The notes under the pieces: model-generated | What the model saw: only the letters and a program-made list of their open reading frames with translations | Database searches by the model: none | What the model was told of the DNA's origin: nothing | Assembly (NCBI GenBank): GCA_026018925.1 | Contig: JAKSZU010000006.1 | Span: 192,025,449-192,089,448 of the forward strand | Direction of reading: 5' to 3' | DNA length: 64,000 nucleotides | DNA from: Tupaia tana | Taxonomy: Eukaryota > Chordata > Mammalia > Scandentia > Tupaiidae | In this document: positions 53,674-64,000 of the stretch, in pieces | Numbering within the stretch: position 1 is the stretch's first letter | Layout of the letters: each line of letters begins with the position of its first letter | Translations under genes and position numbers: made by a program

Positions 53674-53854
53674 GAAATCACCCCCCAGAGGGGATGGCCA
53701 CGCCACAATCCCTTCTCCTCCATTCTCCTCTTGGGATCTTGGGCATGCACGCACACACACCCGGCGTGAGTTTTAAGCCACCGGGTCCAGGACTAGAACC
53801 GCGGTCGACTACGTGGGAGTCCAGCGACATAGACATTACGCTAACTGCTGATCC
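53596..53854 (-). mobile_element. SINE-A1, antisense, tailless, perfect 17-bp TSD
   Basis: Begins GGAGAGGTTTTTTTGCCATA directly at the TSD with no poly(T) and ends CTAACTGCTGATCC. CTCAAAATACTCCTTCT is identical at 53579-53595 and 53855-53871. CpG-rich head (AACCGCGGTCGACTACG). Contains (AG)n at 53642-53667. Confidence 0.96.
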
Positions 53855-53871
53855 CTCAAAATACTCCTTCT

Positions 53872-54310
53872 AATCACTACTGTGCCCTGCCTGTTAGGCT
53901 TGAGATGAAGTTTCACAATATTTCAGAAAAAATGGTGTCTGGTGGAGCTGTTCATTTGCCTATCCAGGTCACTGTGGGACTCGGATCCTGTCCATCAGGA
54001 ACCAAGCTGAAGGTATGCACTGGTTCCTAAAATAAAAGTGGCCTGATTGCCTAGAACAGTCATGGCACCCAGGTCTGAGCAGAAATGGCACATTGCCTCC
54101 CAAATGACTGGTGTCTCAGCTAAGCTGACTAGCTGATCATCTGGTTGTGCTGAGGTGGCACCCGACATCCCAGGGTAACAGAATATTGGCTCAGCAGAGA
54201 TACCATGTCTTGGCCAAACAACTCCAGTATGCTACCACCCTTCAAATGAACTAACCTCCCAGAAGCTGAATTTCTGAGAAATCCATTCCCGAAGTAGTAG
54301 AGAGCAACAT
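53872..54310. other. Unassigned, less AT-rich sequence
   Basis: About 440 bp with a higher GC fraction (GGTGTCTGGTGGAGCTGTTC, GCTGAGGTGGCACCCGACAT). It could be an LTR or retroelement 5' region that I do not recognise. No coding frame. Confidence 0.35.
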
Positions 54311-54329
54311 TGCTATGTTGTTCCCTGAC

Positions 54330-54407
54330 CCCCAGGACCCAAGAGAAAAGAAGAGAGCAGAAGTGGGGATTATGACATGCCCATCCTCCTTGGGAGGTGC
54401 CTTCTTA

Positions 54408-54464
<57 letters not shown>

Positions 54465-54515
54465 GTATGTGCCTCAGATGAGTGTGTGTGTCCTCCAGCA
54501 AATTAAAAATAATTA
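54330..54515 (+). mobile_element. SINE-A 3' part with (CT)n expansion
   Basis: GACCCAAGAGAAAAGAAGAG, GACATGCCCATCCTCCTTGG, a pure CT run at 54411-54461, then a diverged end GTCCTCCAGCAAATTAAAAA. Head missing. Confidence 0.7.
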
Positions 54516-54519
54516 ATTA

Positions 54520-55330
54520 TTATAAACAAATACATGACAACCAATTGGAAAACCTAGAAGAAATGAATAAATTCCTGGACACATGCAACCTACCAAGACT
54601 GATTCAGGAAGATATAGAAAAATCTAAACAGGCCAATAATTAGTAATGAGATTGAAGGAATAATAAAGTCTTTCAACAAAGAAAGGTCCAGGATCTTATG
54701 GCTCCACTACTTAATTATGCATAATACTTGAAGAACAAATACCAATTATTTTTTTAGAATTATTTTATTGAACTCTATTTATTTATTTATTTGCTTTAAT
54801 TTAACCAGATAGGGACAGAGTGAGAGAGAGAGGGAGGTAAAGTGAGAAAACAAACAACAAGGTCTGGGACTCAAACCGTGGTCGGCCATGTGAGAGCCCA
54901 GCGGCCTTAACCACCATGCCACCCAATACCAATTATTTACATGTTATTCCAGCAATATGAAAACTCTTTTAAGTTCATTCTATGAGGTCAGAATTATGAG
55001 CATTTTAAAGCAAGGGAACACCACAAAAGGAAAATTACCGGCCAGTATTCCTAATAAACTCAGATGCAAAAACTCTCAATGAAATCCTAGCAAACTGAAT
55101 CCATCAGCATATAAAAAAATATATATATAATGATGAAATGAGATTTATCCCAAGGATTCAACAATGTTTCAACATACAGTGCTAGTGGAGTCAAATGTAA
55201 AACTACTTGATGAGAGTGTGAGAGAGGGAATGTTCAAAAGGTTGTGAAATATAACATTTAGTAACACACAAAAAGATATACAATTCCTCAAAAAATAGCT
55301 AAACAACACTACAACAAAATTAGAAATAAA
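54520..55330 (+). mobile_element. L1 ORF2 fragment, split by a SINE
   Basis: GAAATGAATAAATTCCTGGA, CACATGCAACCTACCAAGAC, GATATAGAAAAATCTAAACA, then after the SINE CTATGAGGTCAGAATTATGA, AGTATTCCTAATAAACTCAG, ATGCAAAAACTCTCAATGAA, TATCCCAAGGATTCAACAAT. These are the endonuclease-RT linker and RT entry of L1 ORF2. No open frame. Confidence 0.9.
54752..54924 (-). mobile_element. SINE-A3 (short form), antisense, perfect TSD
   Basis: GATAGGGACAGAGTGAGAGA, ACAACAAGGTCTGGGACTCA, CCATGTGAGAGCCCAGCGGC, CTTAACCACCATGCCACC. AATACCAATTATTT is identical at 54738-54751 and 54925-54938. The inserted unit is only about 170 bp. Confidence 0.93.
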
Positions 55331-55334
55331 CTCT

Positions 55335-56364
55335 GTCTAAATGCAAATAATTTCATAGTGCAATTGAATAAACACTTTAAAATTAGTGTGTTTTTCATGT
55401 TCAAATGTAAATGAAGGTATAACTTACATTTAATAATATGAACTAAAAATGAATATAAAGTAAGCAGAAATTAGATCTTTTAAAGTCAATTAAAATATTG
55501 GCAATAAAAGATAGATACTCCAAAATTTAAATAATAAAAATAAAAGATGCAGTAGATGTTAAGATCCACAACTAGACACAATCAAAAGCAGAATTAATGA
55601 ATTGGATGTTAATACTCAGATATTGTGCATAGTGCTATACATAAGCACATAGACTAAATATGAAAGGCAGTTAAGACATATGGAGGTTGACAGGATATTT
55701 TATGATATAATTTCTTGTTCTCTCTCTTTTATTAGTGTTTCTTGATACTCATAGATTTACTAGCTACCTTATTTTTTTAGAAATGATGCCCCCACATTTA
55801 AAAAGGCATCTTTCTTGTTTGTATGAGTGATTTACAATACAAATTCACATGCCATTTTTGCTACACAAACATCTCTCAAATAACTACAAATGCGGCCAAA
55901 ACTATTAAAACATAGGTAAAGCCTAACTTCCTGCCTTTGTTCTTAACCTTTCAGTCTCTCTTTCTTGCCACTGTGAATCTTTCCTGATTTTCACAGTTTT
56001 AGCAATGTTTCTTGCTTCCTGGGTTCACCAACATAGAACACAACAAAATCATTATTTTCCTGGCCAAACTGTGGGTATTTTCAAGCATATTCCTTCCTCT
56101 TTTGAAATATACTCCATAATATCAGTAACCTGGTTTGTGATATATGAAGACTAGTTTGGCAGCCGTTAACTATTTTATGGAGTTAGTGAAGCATAAGTGA
56201 AGTTTTACCTTTCCCTACAGTAATAGGAATCACATTTTTATTGGCTCATAAGTGGCTATCTTTTCAGCTGAAAGATGTACAACTGTCATCTATATGTTAT
56301 ATATGTAAGTCTCTTCAAAGTATTGCTTTCTTCTTTTCTTACTACTTTCTTCTAATTACCCCTA
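55335..56364. other. Unassigned AT-rich sequence
   Basis: No repeat or coding signal recognised. Confidence 0.35.
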
Positions 56365-56411
56365 CACACATGCATGCACACATACATGTGTGCACACACA
56401 CACACACACAA
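56365..56411. repeat. Imperfect (CA)n microsatellite
   Basis: ACATGCATGCACACATACAT followed by (CA)9. Confidence 0.9.
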
Positions 56412-58300
56412 AATTGTATACTTATCTACCCTACTTCTCCCAAGATTTAAACAAGCAAAGAATCTTGTTATACATTTCAAAACTTAGTTTTTTAATCACC
56501 TTGTAGCATTAAGAGTTTCGGTTTAAAGGAAAGTTCCCAAGATAAGGGACTTAGTGAAATCTCACTACTTATTGAGAGAATGAAGAAGGAAATTTCAGGC
56601 AAAGCCAAAAATCTGATACTAAATCTCATTAGCCCCATATCAACTCTTCTCTGAAAACCTAAGTGCCATGCTGTTAGCAATAAACTGAGATTCTAATGCC
56701 TTTCCAGAACTCCAAATTACAATATGTAAATCCAAGTGTAAATAATTAAATGTACATATATTTAACCTGCATTACCCTGCAGACATGCTGTTCTCACCTC
56801 CTGCCTTCCACCAAACATTGTCAGTTGTTGGTAAAATACTATCATGGCACTGGAGAAGAAGGGGAAACAGAGGAAGTCAGCACATTATGGTCCCTGCAGT
56901 GCTTGACCCATAAAGCAGGAAACACAAATTGGAGAATTGGAGCAGTGACATGGTTACACTGAACTACAGAAAAAGGCCCCTTCAGGGACTAGCAGGAAGT
57001 AAATTGGGTTCTATTTTGAGAAGATGGTTCATTTACATTGTTGTAATTATTTAAATAATTAATTTCATAATGAAGGAAGTTTATAAAAACCCAAGTCCCA
57101 CTGAGCTGCAAATCCAAAATTCTCTCATGCTAAATCTGAACTGTGTATCCCCCGACTAGCATATCAGAAAATCTATTTAAGGAAAAAATACTCTGTTTTT
57201 AGGCATAAGATTTAATACACACGTCTTAGCTGGTATTTTATGATGAAGAGTTTCAGTCTTGCAGTATTGTAGGAGCTGCCTTTGTAGGGTTTTCTTCTAG
57301 CCTAGAATAAGTAGAAAAAATACTCCTAGGAAAACAAAGTGTTCTTCACATCTGGCTTAGGCAGCCAGGAGTCCTACAGGAAATGCCAGGAGAATATGCA
57401 AGGTCAAGACCGAGGAGACTGAAGGAGCACAAAGTTGCTGGAACGAAGTAATTGGGTCAGTAAGGTAGCTGTCAGTCTATGATAAGCAGGTCAAGACTAG
57501 GTGTGAGTCAGAGAATATTAAATAGAGGCAGTGGGTTAAACACCCCAAGATCAAGTTAGACAGATAACTCTGGAGTCTCAGAGGGTTCTCCAAGGCAGAA
57601 GGTCAACTAAGGCTGAGAATGTTGTAGACGAACACTATCAAATCAAACACACGGAAGGAGAAAATTAACTTAACTTCTTTGGCACACTTCTTTATTTTTT
57701 TTTATTTTCCTGACAGGTCAGAAGAAAAAAAATTAATGTAATTCTAACTTTGTGCATTTAAATGAGACATATAAGAGGAAAGATTGAAAATTCAGTAACT
57801 ATTCCATATATATTTTTCTCATCTCTGTTACATCTTCTCCCCACAGACTAATTTCCCCTCCAATTCCTTGATATTAACTCTACCAGTCTCTGTCCAAAAA
57901 CTCACCATGTGTTCTGCCCTCAATTCTGTTCACAAGACACTTAGGAACATAGTGTCATTGAACTATTCCATTCTATATTCCATTGACCTTCACTTCTGTT
58001 CTACTCAAGTCATTCACTCCTGACAGCATGCCCTCAATGTTCTCATTTTCTGAACCACTCTAGCCCTGAACGCTTAACCACTTGCAGGCCACAACTGCTG
58101 ATCCTTCACCCAACCTGAAACTTGACCACTGTTCTTCAAACTTGTTAAGATTTGCAGACACTTTATTTCTGTAGTTCCTGCTTTTCTTTATTCCCTTCTC
58201 TGGTTGTTTTTTGAAAGCAGGAAACCATAGTGGCTAACAGAATAACACAGGAGTCAAGAATGTGAGTTTGAACTCCAACTTCTTTACTCTTTAGATACGT
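56412..58300. other. Repeat-poor sequence, about 1.9 kb
   Basis: The longest stretch without a recognised interspersed repeat. A pyrimidine tract plus TTTTCCTGACAG at 57716 looks like a splice acceptor, but no open frame follows. 57880-58140 is a pyrimidine-rich text that may be an old repeat. Confidence 0.4.
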
Positions 58301-58319
58301 GACATTTCAGAAGTTTCTT

Positions 58320-58562
58320 TTTTTCCTTATTTTTTATTATTTGAGAAGTTCTTGCTATAGGTCATGTGCGCTCGCCAGAAAGACAGAGACAGAGAGAGAG
58401 AAAGCGAGATTTCTCCCCCCAGGTAGGATGGCCACAACTTGGGATCTTGAGCATGTACACACATGCACCTGGCATGAGTTTAAGCCACCGGGTCTGGGAT
58501 TCAAACCATGGTCAGCTACGTGGAAGTTCAATGACATAGCCATTTCACTAACTGCTGGTCCA
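58320..58562 (-). mobile_element. SINE-A1, antisense, 19-bp TSD
   Basis: TTGAGAAGTTCTTGCTATAG to CTAACTGCTGGTCCA. GACATTTCAGAAGTTTCTT (58301-58319) and GACATTTCAGAAGGTTCTT (58563-58581) flank it. It lacks the CCCTTCTCCTCCATTCTCCT block (internal deletion at about 58434). Confidence 0.94.
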
Positions 58563-58669
58563 GACATTTCAGAAGGTTCTTAAACTTAACTTCTTTTCTC
58601 ATTAATGATTATAAAATATACTTACTTCACATGGCTATGTAAAATATGAAAGAATTATCTGGTATAAAA

Positions 58670-58765
58670 GGATTATGCCCACATAGTGAAATATTCACTT
58701 TGTAAACTAAAAAAGGTAATTGAATATATAAAAAAATGACATAAAAATAAATTAAATAAATCAAT
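58670..58765 (+). mobile_element. L1 3' end fragment
   Basis: CCCACATAGTGAAATATTCA, CTTTGTAAACTAAAAAAGGT, AATTGAATATATAAAAAAAT, matching the end at 5905-5975. Confidence 0.8.
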
Positions 58766-58814
58766 TAAAAAAAGAAAACAGACTTAAGAACAAACTAAAA
58801 AAAAAAAAAGAAAA

Positions 58815-59490
58815 AGGATTAGCACAGAGCCTGGGATACTGTGAATACACAATATACTTTTCCTGATTTTACTGTTAGTCTTTACCTATGTTTCAACACC
58901 TCAACCATTCTAATATGCATCTTATGAATTAAACTTCTGTTATAAATACCTTGATTTTTCATTTCTGCTCACTATTTATTGCCAAACTCATCCAAATATG
59001 TAATTTCATAATCAAATGTTGATGATATCTCTATCTTTAGCCCAAATTGCCTTTATTGAGCTCAAGAACACATATCATGTATTCTATTGGATGGGTATGA
59101 TATGAATGTCATACCGCATCTCAACCTCAGCATTCTCAAATATTAATGTATCATGATCTTCCCTTCACCCTATGTTGTTCTCTAGTGCTTTACCCTACTC
59201 GATAATATCAGTGGTCTACCTGCCAAGAAAAATAATATTTGGGATCCAAGTTGGAATATACATTTTCCCTAAATTCCTCTATCTAGTCATTTATTTAGTT
59301 ATATAGCTATATATTGGACATAACTTGAAAAATATTTGTTCTCTCAATTTATGACTGCCTTAGTGTAATCCCTTCTTTCTCTTGGGTGGATTACTGCAAC
59401 AGCTTATTAGCAGGTTTCCTTGACTTCAAAATTTCTTCTCTCAAAACAAAAAACAAAATTTCATCTTTACTGCTTTCAGAATGCTTTTTA
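58815..59490. other. Unassigned; possible ancient repeat near 59380
   Basis: GGATTACTGCAACAGCTTAT at 59387 resembles a common old mammalian repeat (GGATTACTGCAATAGCCTCC). Too short to name. Confidence 0.3.
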
Positions 59491-59494
59491 TACA

Positions 59495-59990
59495 TTTCTT
59501 TTAAAGTTTATCTTTCTTCAATGAGTGAGAAAGAGAGAGAGGAAAGGAGGTACTCCAACAGGTTTTTTTTTTTTTTTTTCCTATAGGTCATGTGTGCTCA
59601 CTGGGGAGACAGAGAAAGAGCGACGAAGACAGAGAAAGTGAGAAAGCACCCCCTGGGGGGATGGTCATGCCACAATCCCTTCTCCTCCACTCTCATCTCA
59701 GGATTTTGGGTATACTCTCATACGTGCCTGGTATGAGTTTCAGACCACTGGATCTGGGACTTGAACTGTGGTTGACTGTGTGAGAGTCCAGTGCCTTAAC
59801 CACTATGCCACCTACTGGCTCCCCAGAAAAGGGTTTTAATGCTGAGATTGACCCCCCAACTTCACTCAGTCCTGGGTCATGGACATGTGTGTCCCAGTGT
59901 ATTCGGGAAGGCCTCTGGACAGAAACCCAGAGCCATCTCATGTGCATCGGTCTCACGGAGCATTGCATTACTGGTGTGTTATGATTCATC
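59495..59990 (-). mobile_element. SINE-B, antisense, hosting a SINE-A
   Basis: CTTTCTTCAATGAGTGAGAA on the left; after the inserted SINE, CCCCCAACTTCACTCAGTCC, GTGTCCCAGTGTATTCGGGA, GGACAGAAACCCAGAGCCAT, ACGGAGCATTGCATTACTGG. One of the better SINE-B copies. Confidence 0.72.
59562..59823 (-). mobile_element. SINE-A2, antisense, in SINE-B
   Basis: Poly(T), CCTATAGGTCATGTGTGCTC, to CCACCTACTGGCTCCCC. GGATGGTCATGCCACAATCC is intact. Confidence 0.92.
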
Positions 59991-60029
59991 CCTCACTGTT
60001 TATAAATTTCAAGTCTTATAATAATATTC

Positions 60030-60240
60030 TGCTTAAATTATTTCAGTAGGTCACCATAGTCCTCAAAAAAATAATAAAATCTCCTTAGCATATGTATGCA
60101 GCCTTTCTGCACTGCTTAGCATTTGGGAGTTGAACTGTAAAGACTCAAATTCATGCTCAAATCTAATTCTAAACTCAGTAGCATCAGATAAATTACTTTA
60201 CCTATCTAAGATGTAAGACTCTAATATTGTAACCCCCATG
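60030..60240. other. Possible continuation of an ancient repeat
   Basis: GCTTAAATTATTTCAGTAGG and ATAAAATCTCCTTAGCATAT fit the later part of the repeat suspected near 59380. Confidence 0.25.
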
Positions 60241-60366
60241 ATTTTTACTGTGTATCTTTATTATCTTTATATTGGCTTAAAATTCTGGAATTCTGTTTCT
60301 AATAGATTTATTTTCAAATTTATTCAAAGCAATATCTGGTACCATAGCAGGACAAGACAAGTGTCT

Positions 60367-60510
60367 AATGAGATAGCTAATATCTATATAATTGGGCGCT
60401 GGTGTATGTGCCTGGCATGTTTCAGACAGACTTGGCCAGAGATTCAAACATGTGAGATCTAGCTTCTACTAAGCAGCACATTACCACTTTACCACAGAGG
60501 CATTCGTCAA
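60367..60510 (-). mobile_element. SINE-B 5' part, antisense
   Basis: GTGTATGTGCCTGGCATGTT, GCCAGAGATTCAAACATGTG, AGCACATTACCACTTTACCA. Confidence 0.5.
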
Positions 60511-60644
60511 TCATTCATGAGCTTGTTTTGGCAAGTCTTCTTGGTAGATACTATACTCTCCACTTAAACATGAGAAATACTGTGATTTAGAGAGGTTAAC
60601 AGCTTTCTTAGTTTCACATGCCTAGTTAGAATAATTAAGATTTG

Positions 60645-60885
60645 GGGCCAGCAGGTGGTGTGGTGGTTAAGATACTGGACTCCCATGTGACAGACTTCGA
60701 GTCCCAGACCCTAAGGCTTGAAAATCACACCAGGTACATGTGCATGCATGCTCATAATCCCAAGAGGAAAATGGAAGACAAGGGACTGTGGTGTGGCCAT
60801 TCCCCCAGAGGGGTGATTTCTCACTTTCCCTTTCACTGTCTCTCTCGAGTGAGTGCATGTCCCTTATGACAAAAACCTTAAAAAA
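60645..60885 (+). mobile_element. SINE-A2
   Basis: GGGGCCAGCAGGTGGTGTGG, GGTTAAGATACTGGACTCCC, CATTCCCCCAGAGGGGTGAT, CTTATGACAAAAACCTTAAA. Possible TSD AATTAAGATT / AATTAGGATT. Confidence 0.92.
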
Positions 60886-60997
60886 AATTAGGATTCCAAA
60901 CCAGTTCTGTCAGTCCACATATTTTCTTATCTTTCTACTGCTTTGCTGTCTCAGAGAAAAAGGAGCTGACACAGTTATGAGTGCCTCTATTCTTACT

Positions 60998-61264
60998 GTT
61001 TTTTTTTTTTTTGAGAGGTTTTCGCTATAGAGCACGTGCGCTCGCCAGACAGACAGAGAGAGACAGAGAGACAGAAAGCAAGAAATCACCCCCCCAGGGG
61101 GGATGGTCACTCCGCAATCCCTTCTCCTCCATCTCCTCTTGGGATCCTGGGCACGCATGCACATGCGCCCAGCATGAGTTTTAAGCCACTGGGTCTGGGA
61201 CGCGAACCGCAGTCGACTACGTGGGAGTCCAGTGACATAGCCATTATGCTAACTGCTGGTTCCC
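60998..61264 (-). mobile_element. SINE-A1, antisense, perfect 14-bp TSD
   Basis: Poly(T), GAGAGGTTTTCGCTATAGAG, to CTAACTGCTGGTTCC. CCTCTATTCTTACT is identical at 60984-60997 and 61265-61278. Confidence 0.96.
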
Positions 61265-61492
61265 CCTCTATTCTTACTTTAATTCAAACCCTCAGCTGTC
61301 ATGCAGGGTACAAAAACAAAGCACAGCTGTATTTGGTCTTCATCTGGGTAAGCATATGAGAACTGCATGCCACCAGATCATGTTCCTCAGTGTATCATTC
61401 TGAGGAACTTACATTAGACTTTGTATAGCTGTTTTAAAATACAAATCCTCAAACCACAATCCATTTTACGACACTGTGAATTACTAGGGAGG

Positions 61493-61720
61493 GTTGGCCC
61501 TGTAGCACAGAAGTTAAGCCCTGTGCATAGGAAGCCAGATCTCACGTGGCTGACTGAGATTCAAATTCTGGCCCCTGCAGTTAAAAAACACACTGGGCAC
61601 ATATGTGTGTGTCCCCAGTATCCTGACGAGATGGCAAAACGGAAGAAAAAGGTTGTAGTATGACCATACTTTATTGAGGGGTTTTCTCTCTCTGGTGAGA
61701 ACACACACTCTCTTGACAAT
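61493..61720 (+). mobile_element. SINE-A2, old
   Basis: GGGTTGGCCCTGTAGCACAG, AGTTAAGCCCTGTGCATAGG, GATCTCACGTGGCTGACTGA, GAAAAAGGTTGTAGTATGAC. A purine-rich tail follows. Confidence 0.78.
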
Positions 61721-61845
61721 AGAAAGAGAGAAAGAGAGCAGGAGAAAAAAGAAAAAGAAAGCGAGAGAAAAAAGAAAGAAGAAACAAAAAAGAAAAAGGA
61801 AGAAGAAAAAAATAAAAATTAAAAAAAAAAAAAACAAGAAAAATT
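61721..61845. repeat. A/G-rich tract (SINE tail expansion)
   Basis: 125 bp of AAAGAAAGAGAGAAAG-like sequence following the SINE. Both overlapping long frames here are simple-sequence artefacts. Confidence 0.9.
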
Positions 61846-62084
61846 ACCGGAGACACAAAGAGAACTACTGGCCAAAAATGAGGAATAAATATACAAGATG
61901 AATTACTAACTGTTTGGTTCTTAAATGTAATTGTCACAAAGAATATGTTTGTTGTCTGTGCTTTTATCATCTTATGACAGTAGAAGAGACCAAAAAAATT
62001 ACTATAACAATTTTTGCTGTGGAATAAACTGGGAAGGAGAAAGAGAAGGAGTATTTTTTTTTCATCGCAGAGGCTATGTAGCAT

Positions 62085-62400
62085 ACACTGATAATTCCAA
62101 AATTTCTCCCTCCTTTCCTAATTTCCATTTCTTCCTCCTTTCAGGCAAATGGGAGAATTGTACCTTCTCGTCTATGAAGTAAGACATTACCATGGGACTA
62201 GTTCTGAGCAGTTAAATAAGCACAGAATTGATGTTTGACACTTCTGTGTGGAATTGTTTGATGGTTTTGCTCATCTTTCCAGGTGCCTCTTCCATGCCCC
62301 CATGATCAGAGAGCATGCAGAGATGTGGATGTGCACGAGAAACCATCACATGGAAAGCCAGTCTTCTAGAGAGGCAATGAAGCTCATGATGAGTATCAAA
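62085..62400 (+). mobile_element. Possible ancient repeat, unnamed
   Basis: GTAAGACATTACCATGGGAC, TAAATAAGCACAGAATTGAT, GTGCCTCTTCCATGCCCCCA, GAGCATGCAGAGATGTGGAT resemble an old mammalian repeat. The 90-codon frame at 62248-62520 lies in it and shows no coding features. Confidence 0.35.
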
Positions 62401-62519
62401 AAAGAACTAAACCTCTTCATTTTATTTTATATTTTTGTTGTATTTTATTCTTTGTTACCATTACATAAACTGAAGCAGTATTCTAACTGGTGGAGAATAT
62501 GTTTCTATTATGTTTATTA

Positions 62520-63300
62520 GGTGACTTTTCTAAACACATACACACATAAAAACTCAAATTAATTGGAAATATTGTTCCAATTCATCATTTACTAGAGGAT
62601 CACATTTGGTCAGCTAACTCACTTCAATAGTAGGTCCAGTTGCCTCTAGGAAACAACAGCAACAAAACATTCCTAACTTTATTTCAGACAGCACGATCCC
62701 CAAAGAGGCAAAGTAAAAACAATTAAGTGAAATAATCTTCAATGCTAAAATTGCCACCAAATAATTAGATTAACTTTAGGATGCATGCCACCATACTAGG
62801 TATCATGGGGTTTTCAAAGCTTAAAATTAATCTCCTTTGAACTCCTTTTGACTCAAAGCAACCTTAATTACAATAGCATTTCCCAAGACTAACCCTTCTA
62901 ATGGTATTCCAGACAGAGTTGGTTATTAAAAGATTTCAAAGATGTTTATTGATATGCATATGGTATGATCTTTAAAAAGGCCATTACATTAAAGAAAAAA
63001 TGCAAAAACTATGTAATAAAATGCAAATGGTTAGAAGGCACTTAATTGATTCTTCTTCTTGTGTTTTATGATTGGAATATCTTTCGCATGCAACGCATGA
63101 GTAATGGGTCTAAATGAGTTCTATTTAAAATTTGAGGTGCTCAGAAATATACAGCAAAACAGCTACCCTAAAATCACTTTATACACAATTTTTCTCTGTA
63201 AAGAAATATTCTAAATTAGTCTAAGTGTTGATTATAGCAATGAAGGAAAATTTGATCCTCCGTTATTTGATCTGAGAATCGATAAACCATTTCTCTCTCT
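62520..63300. other. Unassigned sequence
   Basis: Repeat-poor and AT-rich; nothing recognised. Confidence 0.35.
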
Positions 63301-63306
63301 CCTTTT

Positions 63307-63350
63307 GTGTGTGTGTGTGTGTGTGCATGCATGCACGTGTATGTGTGTGC
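63307..63350. repeat. (TG)n microsatellite
   Basis: About 8 TG units, then GCATGCATGCACGTGTATGT. Confidence 0.9.
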
Positions 63351-63529
63351 TGAGAGACATCTTTTTTTCCCCTTCTCAGGAGGTAATTGATGGCAGTCTA
63401 TTCTGAAAAAAATTATGGACAACAAAGGTTAAACAACAAAGGCAACCATTGTTTTACATTGCTTCATAGTTGTTGCAGATTGATGAAGTTCATTGTCTTC
63501 TGATTCACCCCACAATTTTTTATGTTGAG

Positions 63530-64000
63530 TTTATTGTGTTCCAGGCAGTGTTGAGTCACTAGAAAGTATGCAGCATGGTATATGAAACAAGATAGAATTG
63601 TTGCCTAAAAGATATTTTCATAGCAATATACGAGATGTACATTAATCAATCACACAAAGTAATTTAAATGTGAAGCTATTAAGAGATCTACAAAAGCAAG
63701 ATATAGAGTATTAAGAAAACATAGAAGATTGACTTAATCAGGGACATAAAAATAATTCTTAAGGATGTGACATACAAACGGATTAGCAGTTAATTAAGAA
63801 AAATGTGTGTATATGTCATAAACATACTTGTACACTTAGCATTCAAGAATGAGGAGATTTTGAGTGCAAAAGCCTTGTTTTGAGAGAGAGTCTGACATTT
63901 TGAGGAATTGAAATTCTGTGAAAATGGCTGGTCAGAGGAAAGGAGTGTAGAGAAGTATAACCCACAGAGAGACTAGAAGAATAAATTGAACTGAGGTACT
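63530..64000 (+). mobile_element. Ancient repeat related to 29945-30400, runs off the window
   Basis: GTTCCAGGCAGTGTTGAGTC, AGAGTCTGACATTTTGAGGA, ATTGAAATTCTGTGAAAATG, GAGGAAAGGAGTGTAGAGAA follow the order CAGGCACTGT, GAGTGTCTGGCATGTTxGAG, AGAxxAGTGTGGCTGGAG of a common mammalian repeat. Confidence 0.45.

Noticed and set aside
57690-57720. Splice acceptor-like tract TTTTCCTGACAG
   Set aside because: No open frame or donor follows; such tracts are common by chance in AT-rich DNA.
61671-62084. 137-codon antisense frame with hydrophobic, membrane-like peptide
   Set aside because: Poly-Phe/Leu arises from the antisense of an A/G-rich SINE tail.

Overview
This window is non-coding nuclear DNA from a placental mammal. 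It is AT-rich and full of interspersed repeats: L1 LINE fragments on both strands, MaLR-type (ERVL-MaLR) LTRs, Tigger-like DNA transposon fossils, L2/MIR-like debris, microsatellites and roughly sixty tRNA-derived SINE copies. I see no Alu, B1/B2, CAN, BOV, ERE, rabbit C-repeat or VES signature, so it is not an anthropoid primate, muroid rodent, carnivore, ruminant, horse, lagomorph or vespertilionid bat. The dominant SINE is lineage-specific and I cannot tie it to a named family. A tree shrew, which is reported to carry its own tRNA-derived SINEs, is one unverified possibility.

I use working names for the SINEs. SINE-A is about 240-260 bp: a tRNA-like head with A and B boxes, a GGAGAATGGAGGAGAAGGGA-type body, a pyrimidine-rich segment (CTTTCTGTCTCTCTGTCTCT), an end like CCTATAGCAAAAACCTCTCC, then poly(A). 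A1 copies are young: CpG-rich heads with a conserved GTCGAC, long pure A tails and near-perfect target-site duplications (TSDs). A2 copies are older: heads of the type GGTGGCACAGTGGTTAAGG, diverged and often serving as hosts of A1 insertions. A3 is a short form whose head joins the CT-rich segment directly. SINE-B is a separate older family with a different body and an AATAAATAAAC-like end.

Layout: 1-6 kb holds a MaLR LTR, an unidentified exon-like open frame, and a 1.75 kb L1 3' end with a SINE inside it. 6-20 kb is mixed, and includes an ancient repeat into which a 35-nt 5' half of tRNA-Gly(GCC) was inserted at about 9.0 kb. 20-30 kb is the densest SINE cluster, with L1 and LTR hosts. 31-34 kb holds a Tigger-like element and a 470-bp solo LTR lying inside a SINE. 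37-43 kb is L1 fragments, a 34-bp minisatellite and a SINE split by an L1 3' end. 45-48 kb is relatively repeat-poor and carries a perfect 21-bp inverted repeat. 50-53 kb is an ancient antisense L1 broken by an LTR and nested SINEs. 53-64 kb has more SINEs, an L1 ORF2 fragment and older repeats.

I found no convincing protein-coding gene, no intact tRNA/rRNA gene and no CRISPR-like array. Essentially all long open frames are SINE, L1 or microsatellite sequence. The window is best read as intergenic or deep intronic DNA whose interest lies in its retroposition history. Coordinates of old repeats are accurate to about 10-30 bp; those bounded by TSDs are closer.
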